Origin: Nymphalis io
Lineage: Eukaryota > Arthropoda > Insecta > Lepidoptera > Nymphalidae
Direction of reading: 5' to 3'
DNA: 64,000 nt
NCBI RefSeq assembly: GCF_905147045.1
Contig: NC_065913.1
Span: 6,932,001 to 6,996,000, forward strand
Made by a program: the position numbers and the translations under genes. Below the pieces are notes generated by a model. It was not told where the DNA came from, ran no database searches, and saw only the letters and a program-made list of their open reading frames with translations. This document shows positions 12,656 through 23,936 of the stretch, piece after piece (position 1 is the first letter of the stretch; each line of letters begins with the position of its first letter).

Positions 12656-12657
12656 AA

Positions 12658-12925
12658 GCCGAGATGGCCTTGTGGTTAGAAAGCGTGAATCTTAACCGAT
12701 GATCGTGGGTTCAAACCCGGGCAAGCACCACTGAATTTTCATGTGCTTAATTTGTGCTCATAATTCATCTCGTGCTTGCCGGTGAAGGAAAACACCGTGA
12801 AGAAAACTGCATGTGTCTAGCCGCATTGGAGCAGCTTGGTGGAATTAGCTCCAAGCCTTCTCCTCAAAAGGAAGAGGGGGTCATAGTCCAGCAGTGGGAC
12901 ATTAACAGGCTTTACTGTTGTACAT
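12658..12925 (+). mobile_element. A-family SINE with a body deletion
   Basis: The tRNA-like head and the 3' part are well kept, but about 40 bp around the CACATGTGTATTCCACCAACC block is missing (joined near 12818). Confidence 0.85.
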
Positions 12926-13194
12926 AAAACATTAAAACTGTGCAATACTTATACAAATAAATTAACTAATGATATTTTGTGGAAAAAAATGAATTACAAG
13001 TGCAAATGATGAAAAATAATTATTATCATAAAATATACCAGGGTGACCACGTACCATCAGTTTCATCATTTACAAAACGCTAATTTTTGTTTTTTTTTTT
13101 TATCGCTTATTTGATATATCTTTTAATAATTGAAATACCTAATTGTAGCGTTAAGTATAAATCTGTGGAGTTTGAATTATTTATCTTGATAAAC

Positions 13195-13500
13195 AAGGTG
13201 CTCGAAGGCTCTTTTCGAACTGATTGAGCCATCTCCATTCCTGTATCGGACCACTAGGCGCAGGCAAAAGTTTCATCCATACGTTGTTGACATACCCAAA
13301 AGTCGAACTGAACGGTATGACAGCTCGTTTTTGGTGAGTCGCCAAGATTTGGAACGACCTGCCTGGGTCTATTTTTCCTGATAAGTTGAACTATGGAGCA
13401 TTCATAAGAGTAGAGTGAACAGGTTTCTTTTGGATGGGCGTGTACCACCTTCGTCTTCATCTACACTTTCCATCAGGTGAGATGGAAGACAAACGCCTAT
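13195..13500 (+). pseudogene. Non-LTR retrotransposon ORF2 C-terminal remnant (jockey/CR1-like)
   Basis: Conceptual translation on the + strand gives F-E-L-I-E-P-S-P-F-L-Y-R-T-T-R-R, and, after a frameshift near 13345, I-W-N-D-L-P-G-S-I-F-P-D-K, then another shift before a typical R-F-L-L-D-G-R-V-P-P tail. The WNDLPxxIFP motif is the C-terminal end of the reverse transcriptase protein of jockey/CR1-type elements. Two frameshifts and loss of all upstream sequence make it a dead 5'-truncated copy. The clade is not certain. Confidence 0.7.
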
Positions 13501-13865
13501 TCCATTACAACTATACAAAAAAAGTACGTTATTTTAATTATAATATTATTAATACACATACAAACGTTGTATTTGAAATTTAACCTTATATTACGGTTAT
13601 ATTTTTTTATTTGTGTATATTTTGTTACGTATCTTTGGAACTTCCATTATTTATTATACTAAGGTAAAAGTAATTGTGAAACAGTAGCCTTAGGTCAGTA
13701 TTACTCGATATCGAGATAGAGAGCTCTTTGAGAAAATAACCGATTCATCTCGTATTGATTGAAATAATTATAAGATGAATTGACTTTATTCATTAACTAG
13801 ATATTCGTATGGCTTTAGGCGTACAACGGCCTGTGTGTTAGGTTTTTTTTTCTAATTTTTTAGTA
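13501..13865. other. AT-rich sequence without recognisable feature
   Basis: It may include the 3' untranslated end of the LINE remnant just to its left. Confidence 0.4.
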
Positions 13866-13867
13866 AT

Positions 13868-14100
13868 CAAGCAAAGGAGTGGTTACATTCAGCCATATTG
13901 GCACTGCATGATGTAGAGTTGATTATTTACACTGGCACACTGGCAATAATTCCCTGTCATGGTATCGAAGATGTTTATCTCTTGTGCCTGTAGCCTATCC
14001 TGGCTTAAATTAGATTTTACTTAGTATTTGAACCGGTTATATATACTGATGAATGAGTGGTACCAACATGATTTGCATATATAACTACCACCAGTACCTG
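13868..14100 (-). mobile_element. B-family retroposon, strongly diverged
   Basis: Scattered B landmarks in the right order: GTGGTTACATTC, CTTGTGCCTGTAG, CCTGGCTTAAATT, TGAATGAGTGGTACCAAC and ACTACCACCAGTACCTG. It is much older than the other B copies. Confidence 0.55.
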
Positions 14101-14995
14101 TTTATAAATATATACTACAAATATATTCTGAAATTATACTCAGTAATATTAAATATATTTTATAGAAGCACTAAATTTAATACCTGTCCGCCATTTTGGT
14201 TACGTCATATACTAATAATTCTTTGAATTAATACTATTAATTTCGTTCCAGGTAGACAAACAGCGTTACTTTGTTTATAACTTTAATATTTTTGTTAGTT
14301 TCAGAAAAAAGTCATTTTGATAACGTTTTAGCGTAACACATTTGAACCATGTCAAAATCAACATCCTTGAGTTTAACGTGAATTTGTTGTACAAATAATG
14401 GTTAGCACACCGCGTCGACCAGTCGACAGCCTTCGTGGTGACCATGATAATTATATTTTTACACTTCATATGAAAGGATCTTTGACAGAAACTTAGATTA
14501 AAAAAAAATAGTAAATTAACTTTTGGCACCAAATTAAAATTAGAAAAGAACGAATAGACCTTTATGTAATGGAACACCTACTTTTTATATAAAGTATTAA
14601 GTTTTATTTTATTTTCGTTTAAAAATAATCTTATTTTATAATATAATTTAAAACTTGAGATGCAATTTCTTATAATGAGCGTAGTTGTTGAATTATGTAT
14701 AACTATCTATTGTTTAAAATTTAATTTAAAAATACATCCTTCTCTAATTACAAGTTAATTAGATTTTGTTTTTTTTTTAAATGTTTTTATACCGAATATA
14801 CTCTAACTTTAATTTCTCGCTAAATTATTGAAACATTTCATGGTTTTCCTACATCGTGCAAACTGTCAGACGAACAAACAACGCCTTCGCTTTCTATTAG
14901 AATGAGACAGACAATGAGAGAACGAGACACCATTGAGAGTGACTCATTTTGTCGCTGTCGCAAAATTTTGTGTCATTGTCATGTTGGAGTCCGTT
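14101..14995. other. AT-rich sequence without recognisable feature
   Basis: GTCGACCAGTCGAC at 14415-14428 is a perfect short palindrome-like pair. The - strand frame 14275-14577 lacks an ATG and protein-like composition. Confidence 0.45.
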
Positions 14996-14997
14996 AA

Positions 14998-15245
14998 TAG
15001 CCGAGATGGCTCAGTGAATAGGATCTTAACTGAAGATCGCGGTTTTCGGAAATGCTTTTGTGAGTTTTCGCGCGCTTCTAAACTTTTTAATAATTCATAT
15101 CGAGTTCAACGGTAAAGTGAAATATCGTTCGGAAACTTTGTCTAAAACGAAATTATGTCATATGTTTATCCACTAACCAGAATTAGAGCAGCGTGACGGT
15201 ATAAGCTCCTACAAACAGCTGTTGGACATTTAAAAGCTGTTAATA
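14998..15245 (+). mobile_element. A2-family SINE, diverged
   Basis: The head AGCCGAGATGGCTCAGTGAATAG is followed by GATCTTAACTGAAGATCGCGG. Much further on come A-like landmarks (AGAGCAGCGTGACGGTATAAGC and TTGGACATTTAAAAGCTGTTA). It is related to A, with CTCAG instead of CCTAG in the A box. Confidence 0.6.
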
Positions 15246-15703
15246 CCATGTGTCTTTTTTTTATTGGGAATGTTTGTAGGCAATGGTTTCATTCTCATTA
15301 CTTAAAATCTACTTAATAAAATTAACACACATTTCATAACGGTGTTACTTAACTATTATTTTAAAGTGTAAACCAAGTAAATTGTCTTAATAATAATTTA
15401 GTTCTTAAGTAATATAAAGTTATTACAAATAGCGTTGGAAACTTCACTCTCCAAGGTTGAAATAAACATTCGGTTGTGTATTACAATTGTATTTCAATTT
15501 CAATTGCCAGATGTCTGGCAATCGGATTATATTACCGGATCAATGTCTCGAATTATATAAAATATCAAGATAAATAATACTGGCATCGTGATGAAATTAT
15601 TTTTAAAAGTTGAATAATGAGGTTTTATATAATGTTGAATAAATGTAATTTTAGAATTTCGAATGCGTAACGAATTTAGAAATTTATTTATGAAAGTAAT
15701 AGT
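15246..15703. other. AT-rich sequence without recognisable feature
   Basis: Nothing recognisable between the A2 and A copies. Confidence 0.5.
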
Positions 15704-15742
15704 AGAGCCAGTAAATGTTTCACTGCTGAGCTAATACTTTTT
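15704..15742 (-). mobile_element. Scrap of A-family SINE 3' end
   Basis: AGAGCCAGTAAATGTTTCACTG...GAGCTAATAC repeats the end that also opens the next copy about 20 bp to its right. Confidence 0.45.
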
Positions 15743-15760
15743 TTAACGAAGTGGATACCT

Positions 15761-16052
15761 AGTAACAGCCTGTTAATGTCCCACTGCTGGGCTAAGGCCT
15801 CTTCTCCCTTTTGAGGAGAAGGTTTGGAGCTTATTTCACCACGCTGCTCCAATGCGGGTTGGTTTAATACACATGTGGTAGAATTTCGGTGAAATTAAAC
15901 ACATGCAGGTTTCCTAACGATGTTTTCCTTCACCGTCAAGCACAAGATCAATTATAATCACAAATTAAGCACATGAAAATTCAGTGGTACTTGCCCGGGT
16001 TTGAACTCACGATCATCGGTTAAGATTCACGCGTTCTTACAACTGGGCCATC
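15761..16052 (-). mobile_element. A-family SINE, near full length
   Basis: It has the full body with tail AGTAACAGCCTG on the left and the B box (GGGTTTGAACTC as read on +) and head at the right, which lacks the last CGGC. Confidence 0.88.
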
Positions 16053-16829
16053 TTAATTATTATAAATATAATAGAATGCTATCAAAAGTAGATATTACTT
16101 TTTTATATGTAAGTTAGTTATCGATCAATAAACTTAAATCTAATAAAATCTCTCAATAAAATTCCCTTTGAACTATTCTCAAAACTTGTGTGAAATTTTT
16201 AAGGACTTTTTTAAAACGCCGAAGTAATAAATTCGTTTAACGGTCTTAACAAAATCCTCTCGTTTACAAGTATGTTATTTATTGACGTGCCATGGAGATC
16301 CCCACGATACCACCTATAGGAGACTTTGAAATCTAAATTAACCGCTATTGTTAGGGGACGAAATATTGCCTATTGTATGTATGTGCTAAAATGGCTCAGT
16401 GGATATAGCACGTGGAAATGGAAGATCGCGGATTACAATCCGAATAAGTACAGGAAAGTTGCTTAAAATATATATAACTTAATAATATATATATACTTTA
16501 GATATATATATAGAGTTATGCTTGTGGGTATACCATTCCTTAAATTAAAATTTAAAATATTATACTAAGATACAAATTTGCAGTTGGTAACATTGATGAC
16601 CATCAACTAGCAACACAGCCTTCCAGAAATTAAATATTTAAAAAGAACGATTCCCAAGTTAGTTAGTTTATAGTTAGTTTATTAGTTTATAGTTAACGAG
16701 TTAAGAGTTAAATTAACTCGAGCTAAGTTTCTTTTCAGCGCATCTGTGCTTATCCCAAAAATCTATATAATTATATTTATTCGCTTGGTGTGTGGAAAAG
16801 GGTTTCGTTGTTTACGATTAATAATAATA
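16053..16829. other. AT-rich sequence with an A2 head scrap
   Basis: 16388-16455 (AAATGGCTCAGTGGATATAGCACG, GAAGATCGCGGATTACAATCCG) is a tRNA-like A2 head on the + strand without a body. AGTTAGTTTATAGTTAGTTT repeats lie at 16660-16700. Confidence 0.45.
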
Positions 16830-17090
16830 ATATAATAATATCCTGGAACATTATTCACATACGGCCATCTGATCCCAAACTAAGTAAAGATCGTACTATG
16901 GAAACCAGACAACTGATATACTACATATACTACTTTTCTTTTGTATATACATACTTATATAGATAATTACACCCAGACTCAGGACAAACAGACATGTTCA
17001 TGCACATAAATATCTGTCCTGGGTGGGACTCGAACCCACAACCTTTGGCGTGAAAGGCAACTATCTACCAACCACGCCAACCGGCTTGTC
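16830..17090 (-). mobile_element. C-family SINE (tRNA-Glu-like), near full length
   Basis: On the - strand the head reads AAGCCGGTTGGCGTGGTTGG, then a loop CTTTCACGCC and a B box GGGTTCGAGTCCC. That loop and T arm match tRNA-Glu(TTC) best. The body ends CCTGAGTCTGGGTGTAATTA...TCAGATGGCCGTATG...CCAGGATATTA with a (TTA/TAA)n tail at 16830-16850. Confidence 0.85.
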
Positions 17091-18027
17091 AAATTAAAGT
17101 TTTAACACCCCATTGAAATCAAAATTTCTAAAAAAAAATACTTTATCAGTGCGTCTCTACCGTAAGTCTTTATGTGTAATTTTAAGATGTGATAGCGAGC
17201 CATTCAGGACATTGCCTTTTTATATTATATATATGTACATATATGTATGTAGATTGAGCCTGATGTCATGCTGTCTATTTTATCTCGCGATAACTGTTAT
17301 CATGTTTTCCACTTCTAGGAGTGCTCGTACAGTGATCTATTACTGCGAACAATGTAAAGTTTCTATATTTCTATATAAGCCAGAGACCAAAGTAGTCAAA
17401 ATTTAGTTAATTTTATTTCACTGAATAAAACTTAATATAAACCCTCACTCACACGTAGGTACATACGCGGACGGAAATTACTCTGTTTATAAATTATGAT
17501 AGCTATACATTTAATATGTATTTGTAACATGACGATACAAAAATGAAATACCTATTTGAATAAAGAATATTTTGGGTTTGATTTAATGTCAGTGTTGCAT
17601 GGTGACAAAAAGCTAGCATCATTTTCATAAATACAATTCTGAACGAAACATATAACCCAACATTTTTTTTTGTTAAATTACTCCAAGATCAAAGTGTATC
17701 AGCTGCGTACGGTTTAAATATATAATTAGAGCTGAGTTGATATAAAGTTTATAATTGAATTTTGAATGTGTGCGTTTTGTGTTAGTGCGCTTAATCCGCA
17801 CGTAATTACTGTGATTATCACTACGTTTCAACATATTGAAATAAGTTAATGGATACACACATATGTATCTCATGTAAGTTCATATGGTAAAAAACCAAAT
17901 GCGCGTCGGAAGATAAGATAGCAAACTATTTACGACTACGAAAATATTTACAAGAATTTATGCGTTATTATTATGAAGTATATTTGATAGTATGGGCGAC
18001 CGAGCTTCACTCGGCTTTTTTAATATT
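17091..18027. other. AT-rich sequence without recognisable gene
   Basis: The frame 17113-17406 is not supported by splice signals or composition. 17985-18020 (GTATGGGCGACCGAGCTTCACTCGGC) is a scrap of a dispersed element. Confidence 0.45.
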
Positions 18028-18235
18028 TATGGGTGGACGAGCATATGGGCCACCTAATGGTATGAGGTCACCAACGCCCATAGTCATTGGTATTGTAAGA
18101 AATGTTAACCATTGCCACCAACCTTGGGAACTAAGATGTTATGTCCCTTGTGCAACAATATCAATTACAGCTGTTTTGCGGTAGAATATCTGATGAGTGG
18201 GTACCAACCCAGACGAGCTTGCACAAAGCCCACTT
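18028..18235 (-). mobile_element. B-family retroposon with internal deletions
   Basis: It runs from GGTGGACGAGCATATGGGCC to CGAGCTTGCACAAAGCCC, lacking the poly-A end and about 60 bp from the middle. Confidence 0.75.
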
Positions 18236-18355
18236 TTATATATTATATTAATACTTAAAGGTAATTGCTGCACTTAAGTAAATTGCGCGCATTCATATTT
18301 TATTGAAGTGCCATGATACATTTAATGATATATAAAGAACTGCTTGTAAATGTTT

Positions 18356-18770
18356 ATTAATATTATAAATGTGACAGTATTTATTTATTTGTTAATCTGA
18401 ACTCCTGAACCGATCGTCATGAAATGTGACGTAATCAGGGGTATTGGAGAGAACATAGGGGTACCTAGTTTCCTGAACACACGCGGGAGAAGCTACGTTC
18501 TGAAACTAGTATTTTTCATGAAATGGTCATAAATTTGACACTTTTTTTAAGCTTCCATTAAGTAGGCTTAATACCGATTCATGTATAACTAGTGTTTGAA
18601 ATAATAGATGTTCTTTGGAGTTATTTCTGCGATAAATATTACAGATATTATGTCTATAATCTTAGAATAAATAGGTTGTCTAATACAAAAAGTTATCTTC
18701 AAACTAAACCGGTAGATCTTGAGCTTAGCGCGTCCGAACAAACAAACTTCTTAGCTTTATAATATTAGTA
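18356..18770. mobile_element. G-type element with inverted TAATATTATAAA ends
   Basis: It begins TTAATATTATAAATGTGAC and ends GCTTTATAATATTAGTA, i.e. short inverted ends. Inside are the AACTCCTGAACCGATCGTC and ACACGCGGGAGAAGCTACG phrases seen in common lepidopteran non-autonomous elements. The superfamily is not certain. Confidence 0.55.
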
Positions 18771-19063
18771 TCAATCAATCAATCAATAAACAGCCAATCG
18801 TTGTCCACTGCTGAACATAGGCCTCTCCCAAGGTGCGCCAAAGCTCCCTGTCCTCCGCCTTCCGCATCCAGTTGGTGCCCGCCACCTTCTTAAGGTCGTC
18901 GGTCCACCTGGCTGGAGGGCGCCCTACGCTGCGCTTGCCGATTCGCGGTCTCCACTCTAGGACTCGTCTACTCCAACGGCCATCGGTCCTACGACATACG
19001 TGACCAGCCCACTGCCACTTCAGCCTGCTAATTTTGCAAGCTACGCCGGTGACTCCGGTATAT
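18771..19063 (-). pseudogene. RTE-type LINE, ORF2 C-terminus and 3' end, 5'-truncated
   Basis: On the - strand an open frame encodes W-Q-W-A-G-H-V-C-R-R-T-D-G-R-W, then R-W-T-D-D-L-K-K-V-A-G and L-G-E-A-Y-V-Q-Q-W-T-T-I-G. This is the conserved tail of RTE-clade ORF2 proteins. The coding end is followed at once by a TGAT-type tandem tail (18771-18785), as usual for RTE elements. Only about the last 90 codons remain, but they carry no stop or frameshift, so the insertion is fairly young. It abuts the G-type element on its left. Confidence 0.85.
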
Positions 19064-19550
19064 AGTATACTTATATAGTAATAATTGAGCTATACTTATA
19101 TACAAATATAACAAGTGAAGTCAATACATATGATATTAAAAATATTTTTCCGACGTTCAATTTCGTGTCAATATTATAAATTCTACTAACAATATGTCAC
19201 TTTATCAATCGACCGTAATCGTTGCCGTTTATCCGTTTTCCTAATCTTTAATTTAATTTTCGACTACTGCCATAAAAGTTAATAATCAAGTTTGATTTTG
19301 ACGCAACGGTATATGTTAACATCAAATCGGTTCGGCTTCGATCCGAATAAATATAGAATAGTCAAAGTTGGATTGGAATTGAATCGGGAACGTATCGTAA
19401 TCGTTACATATTAGTAGAATTATCTCCACTTTCTTTCTAAAGATAATAAAGGTCATCTGTTTTATGGCGGACTAGTCTAATACCATTTAGACTGTCCAAG
19501 GAATACAAAATCCTACGAAGACAAATAACACCTATGTAGGTATTATTGCG
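19064..19550. other. AT-rich sequence without recognisable feature
   Basis: No gene or clear repeat is seen. Confidence 0.5.
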
Positions 19551-19558
19551 AGATATTA

Positions 19559-19843
19559 AAGCGAGATGGCCCAGTAATAATGCGTGAATCTTAACCGATG
19601 AACTTGAATTCAAACCCGGGCAAGCATCACTGAATTTTCATGTGCTTAGTTGGTGATCATAATTCATCTCGTGTTTGACGGTGAAGGAAAACATCGTGAG
19701 GAAACCTGGTTGTGTCTAATTTCACTGAAATTCTGCCATATGTGTACTCCACCAAACCGCTTTGGAGCGTGGTGGAATAACCTTCTCAAAAAGGGAGAGG
19801 AGGCCTTAGCCCAGCAGTGAGATATTCACAGGCTGTTACTGTT
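19559..19843 (+). mobile_element. A-family SINE with target site duplication
   Basis: The head is slightly cut (AGCGAGATGGCCCAG). The body has a small deletion near 19765-19785. GATATTA lies on both sides, at 19552-19558 and 19844-19850. Confidence 0.85.
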
Positions 19844-19850
19844 GATATTA

Positions 19851-20530
19851 TTGTATGTAATATATCCATAGTATACGTATGGAGTCAAGAGTTACGTTGG
19901 ATCTGATAATTGTCAACCCAAGCCACTTAACACGAGGTTATAACATATCACAGTGTCAATGTTAGATGATTATCGTGTTTATGGGTCAATGGGTAAGCTG
20001 ACCTTGGTAACGTTAACGTCTGTCATACCTGTTGGCGAACTTTATTAATGTTTGTCTATCTAATTAAATGAGTTACATCCGATTGAATTAGATAATTTGG
20101 AATCCTTTAATTTCTCGGGTTAAATAATTTGACAAGTGTCGTTTGCAAAATTGATATGCCTGTTCGTTTAACCATAATTTTTTTTATTGCTGTTATTCAG
20201 ATACTATTTTCTATCCGAAAAGCGTTATGCAATATATGTTGAGCGCTATTGAGCGTTGAGTTAAAATATAAATCGCTCTTAAGCGATAAAGCCGTAAAGA
20301 TGTTGAATCATGTTTATTATGATAAGTACACAATAATACTCATTTCTTTATCCAAATTACACATTTGTTAATAGAAAGGTTTATGTTAGTAATATCAAAT
20401 AGATTAATAAAAATAATTAAATTAAATACTACTAGGTTAATACTCAAGGTAAAACCTTACAACTGCAGCGCACAGTCCAGTGTCTGTATTGAAAATGAAA
20501 CAATGATAATAGAAACATTTAAATTATCTG
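19851..20530. other. AT-rich sequence without recognisable feature
   Basis: Nothing recognisable. Confidence 0.5.
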
Positions 20531-20532
20531 CT

Positions 20533-20712
20533 GCTTGCTGCAGCTGCGCAAAGGCCACCCCTCCTCTTGACTATAGAAGGCTTTAAACGCGTATTCCAGA
20601 ATGTCCTCAGACATATGCGGTTCTCGATGTTTATCTTCAGTTTGTTCGGGCCTGAACCCTCAACCTTCGGTTGATATTCACGTGTTCTATCCACTGAGCC
20701 ATCTCGGCTCTG
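20533..20712 (-). mobile_element. A2-family SINE
   Basis: The - strand head GAGCCGAGATGGCTCAGTGG is followed by a tRNA-like GAACACGTGAATATCAACCG and B box GGGTTCAGGCCCG, then a body without A's conserved 3' block. At the left is a CTGCTGCTTGCTGCAGCTGC stretch. Confidence 0.65.
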
Positions 20713-21115
20713 GTCAAATGAAATGTTATTTAACACCGATGTGTTAGTTGATAGTTTAACTATTAAAACAATGGGTTATTTAATTACTTATAGAATATTA
20801 GGTTAGGATTGCGTAATATATTTGCAACAACCTTGGTCATATCAAATAACTGTCAAAAATGTATCTCCATTTACAGAACTTTATTCTCTTAAAAATTGGT
20901 GACCAACATTCCAATTAGCCAATACTGATGTGTCATTTTGTCACAACCTTGGCACATCAGTATGCCATTATTGTTCACGCTTATTTATGTGAGGTTAAAG
21001 TTTATTTCGGAGATAATGAATAACATGCTTTATGTGTTTACTTGAAATGTGAATGCCAAATAATGGTGGACCCATATTTAAAATTGAAATTAAATGAAAA
21101 TACCGCCTTCTCGTC
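20713..21115. other. AT-rich sequence with a duplicated phrase
   Basis: ACCTTGG and CATCAGTATGCC phrases recur between 20829 and 20965 (ACAACCTTGGTCATATCA and ACAACCTTGGCACATCA). No gene is seen. Confidence 0.4.
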
Positions 21116-21117
21116 AA

Positions 21118-21188
21118 ATAGTAGGACTTGTCTTCAAGAGGAGAGACCTTATCCCAGCAGTGGGACATTTATAAGTTGTTTCGCTACT
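21118..21188 (+). mobile_element. A-family SINE, 3' scrap
   Basis: GAGAGACCTTATCCCAGCAGTGGGACATT is the A 3' block, with decayed flanks. Confidence 0.55.
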
Positions 21189-21698
21189 ATTACATAGGCA
21201 TTTACCAGCAAATTGTCTGTTTGTTCGTCTGTTTTATCTAAAACAAAATTAACGATACAACGATAACCACATGCTGTCATTAACGGATATAAAACCCAAA
21301 AAAAGTTCAGAAGATTAACACGTACATGCTTACCGAAGATCGCGGATCATGATTAAGGGTTGAAAGAATTTTTAGTTGTGAAATATCAACTCTATAAAAA
21401 TATAGACGCTCTGAGTAATCGATTACAACAGATTGGATACACATTAACAACAGTAAAACGTAATAAAACGAAGCGTTCAAGTACATGTAACTTAATGATT
21501 TTAGTTATTAAGTTTTACACTTGAAGCATAACTTAACGTAAGCGTGACTAGACAGGTTTAAGTTTTAATTCAAATAATGTGTTTAACCGTTCGTAAATCA
21601 GTTTTGATTGCAGACGAAATTGTTATTTACAAAATTATAATTCAAATGGAAAACTAGAGTGATTTATAGTTTAAAAGACAAATGGGAATGTTTAATGA
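21189..21698. other. AT-rich sequence without recognisable feature
   Basis: ACCGAAGATCGCGGATCATG at 21333 may be an A2 head scrap. Confidence 0.4.
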
Positions 21699-21699
21699 A

Positions 21700-21845
21700 T
21701 GAAATTCTGCCACATGTGTATTCCACCAACCGGCATTGGAGCAGCGTGGTGGAATAAGCTTCAAACCTTCTCCTCAAAAAGAGGAGAGGAGGCCTTTAGC
21801 CCAGTAGTGGGACATTCACAGGCTGTTACGGTAACGGTACGGTAG
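21700..21845 (+). mobile_element. A-family SINE, 3' half with (ACGGT)n tail
   Basis: It starts at GAAATTCTGCCACATGTG and ends AGGCTGTTACGGTAACGGTACGGTA. The tRNA head is absent. The tail unit is ACGGTA rather than TTACTG, a tail variant shared with the copy at 56672. Confidence 0.8.
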
Positions 21846-23743
21846 GTTGTGTGGAAGTTCGTTCGAGTACTACTGATTCATCATTTATTGTACTACTATC
21901 CAGCAATGCTTCGAGATACATTCAACAAATAGCATTATAATTCCCATCACCTATGTATTGACATTATGAGGCATATTAATGCCTTGCTTCTACTAATGTC
22001 TATAAATACGACCTCTTGCTATCAAGTGGACTATTCACGTTCGTTAGCCTTCTTAATTCACAATAATGAGTTGAAGCAGAGCTGGGCAAATATGAATGTT
22101 ATATTTGCAATTTTTTCGTGTATGCACTAATTCCTGCAATTTTATTCAATATCATCTAAGCTTATACATATAATAGCCCCATCTTTCTGTTAACTAGTAA
22201 TCATCAATTACGTCAAAACTGGTTTAAACTAGCTCAAATGACAACAAAAAACGTTGCATCTTAAAAAACGAGCATTTGAATCAACAGACAATTTTTTTCC
22301 TCTAACAAGATTACAAATGGTGAGCTCTGTTCTTCGATGTATCTGAAACATCAAAGACTCGGAAGGAAGCCGCTAGTCCAATAAATAATGGTTATTTTTA
22401 TACTAACCCCTCGTAAGTACGAACATCCGTTATAGATGGGTTATTAAAAGATCCTATTGATGATTTTTTTATCTATGCCAAACACAACTGACAGTTTGAT
22501 ACAGATTATAAAATAATTATGAAACCTTCTTTGTGTTTCATAAGTATCCATGTGACACTGGATGTGGCTGTAATGTGACACAGAAGTCATAACTATTTTA
22601 CGTTCGTAGTACACATGGTTTGGGACTTAGATTTTTGATTACCTTTTTGTAAATTGCATGAAATAGCCCTTAGCCTACTAACGCAGACTACAGGCAATCT
22701 ACTTACCTTGTATGATAGAGTTAATACTCCAGTCTTACTCAAATATGGGGTATAAAAAATGAGTAATTTTTCCATTAACCATTTAGTTTCAATGATACAA
22801 CATATTTAGCAACAAACGTGCTTTATCGCGTTCACGTGAGTGACGTCTGTTCGTCTGTTGAAAGCTGACCTGCCCTTATCTATTTTATAGCTCCCAAATA
22901 GGAACACTATGATATAATATTACTAGTGACCAGTGGTTTAAAAAAAAATGTTTTTTTTTTTAACCACGTTATAAGTACTATTAAATAATATTTACTTTAT
23001 GATAGTGTAAAGTAAATAGTTATAGGTATAAACTAAAAACAAACAAATGGGAAAAGGATACGGTACAAAAATTAATATTTCCGTTTTTTCATATGAATAT
23101 AGCGAATGAAGGTAAATGGCATTTGCAATTAATATAATTGCATTTGTACTAATTACAGTAGGCGATACTATATCTATCATGACCGGAAATTACTCTACGA
23201 CCTTTACCGTCATTGAGGCACTTACATAAATATGTCTTTGAATGCCTTTCAAACCATTAAATACAAGTCAATTATTTATCTATTATTAATCTTTTATTCA
23301 TTTTATTTTAGTTTTTTTTTTTTACAATTTGAAATAAAAAAATATAACATTTGAATGCAAGCATATGATGCACAAATGTAGGAACGACAAAGACGACAAA
23401 AATAGTATTGCAGTGTTTTGGTTTAAAGCGATAACAGTTTGCTCATCTGTCTTAATAAAAAATTGCTTACGTGTCGGTAACCAACTTCACTCCAGTATAA
23501 TGCATGCTATCATACTTTCATTAAGAGTAAATTAAAATTTTGTAATTTTATAATAATAAAAACAAAACTCAAACGGGATAAATCAATAGTTTTTAAATTT
23601 ATATTATAATTCACAACGTCAACAGACTCCAACACAAAATGCACTAAAAAAAGGTTTTATATGTAAAAAAAAATTGGAATGCGTTCAGTGATTTAATCGT
23701 TGTATATTAAATAAAACTAATTATATTTATTTTTCTTTCACAG
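21846..23743. other. AT-rich sequence upstream of exon 1
   Basis: No gene or clear repeat. The chance frames at 22593-22775 and 22992-23180 are hydrophobic AT-rich translations. A promoter or upstream exon for the split gene could lie here but cannot be picked out. Confidence 0.45.
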
Positions 23744-23869
23744 ATAAACGAAAATCTAGTGCCTGACGTGGATTGTGATGTGCCTTGAGTGAGTGTTGAA
23801 AGTGCCTAATAAATATTGAAACTTATATTTTTTATTAATTTTGAAACCAGTGATCTTAGTGCCAATACG
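23744..23869 (+). other. 5' untranslated part of exon 1 (splice acceptor and leader)
   Basis: The 20 bases before 23744 are nearly all pyrimidine and end in TTTCACAG, a strong splice acceptor, so this is probably not the first transcribed exon; a non-coding exon should lie upstream. The leader carries one short upstream reading frame, ATG at 23778 to TGA at 23792 (M-C-L-E), which could lower translation of the main frame. I saw no convincing core promoter near it, which fits an internal exon. The acceptor and uORF are read directly; their use is inferred. Confidence 0.55.
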
Positions 23870-23936
23870 ATGGAGTTGAAGAGGCTGTCTATATGTATGG
23901 CGTTGTTTATGTTGGCGTTCGTCGCACAATGTTCAG
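23870..23936 (+). CDS. Coding exon 1: signal peptide of a small secreted or membrane protein
   Basis: The reading frame starts at the first in-frame ATG of the exon (context ATACGATGG) and encodes 22 residues plus one base: MELKR, then a hydrophobic core rich in Leu, Met, Ala and Phe, then A-Q-C-S. That is a textbook signal peptide with a likely cleavage site near its end. It stops at a CAG|GTAATA donor, so the intron is in phase 1. Leading exons that carry only a signal peptide and end in phase 1 are common in secreted and single-pass membrane proteins. I do not recognise the gene. The strong flanking splice sites, signal peptide and modest GC rise make it the best coding signal in the window. 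The matching downstream exons are 50328-50363 and 52652-52705, both compatible in phase. Confidence 0.7.

Noticed and set aside
14275..14577. 100-codon - strand frame
   Set aside because: No ATG start, Phe/Lys/Asn-rich from A/T runs, no family motif.
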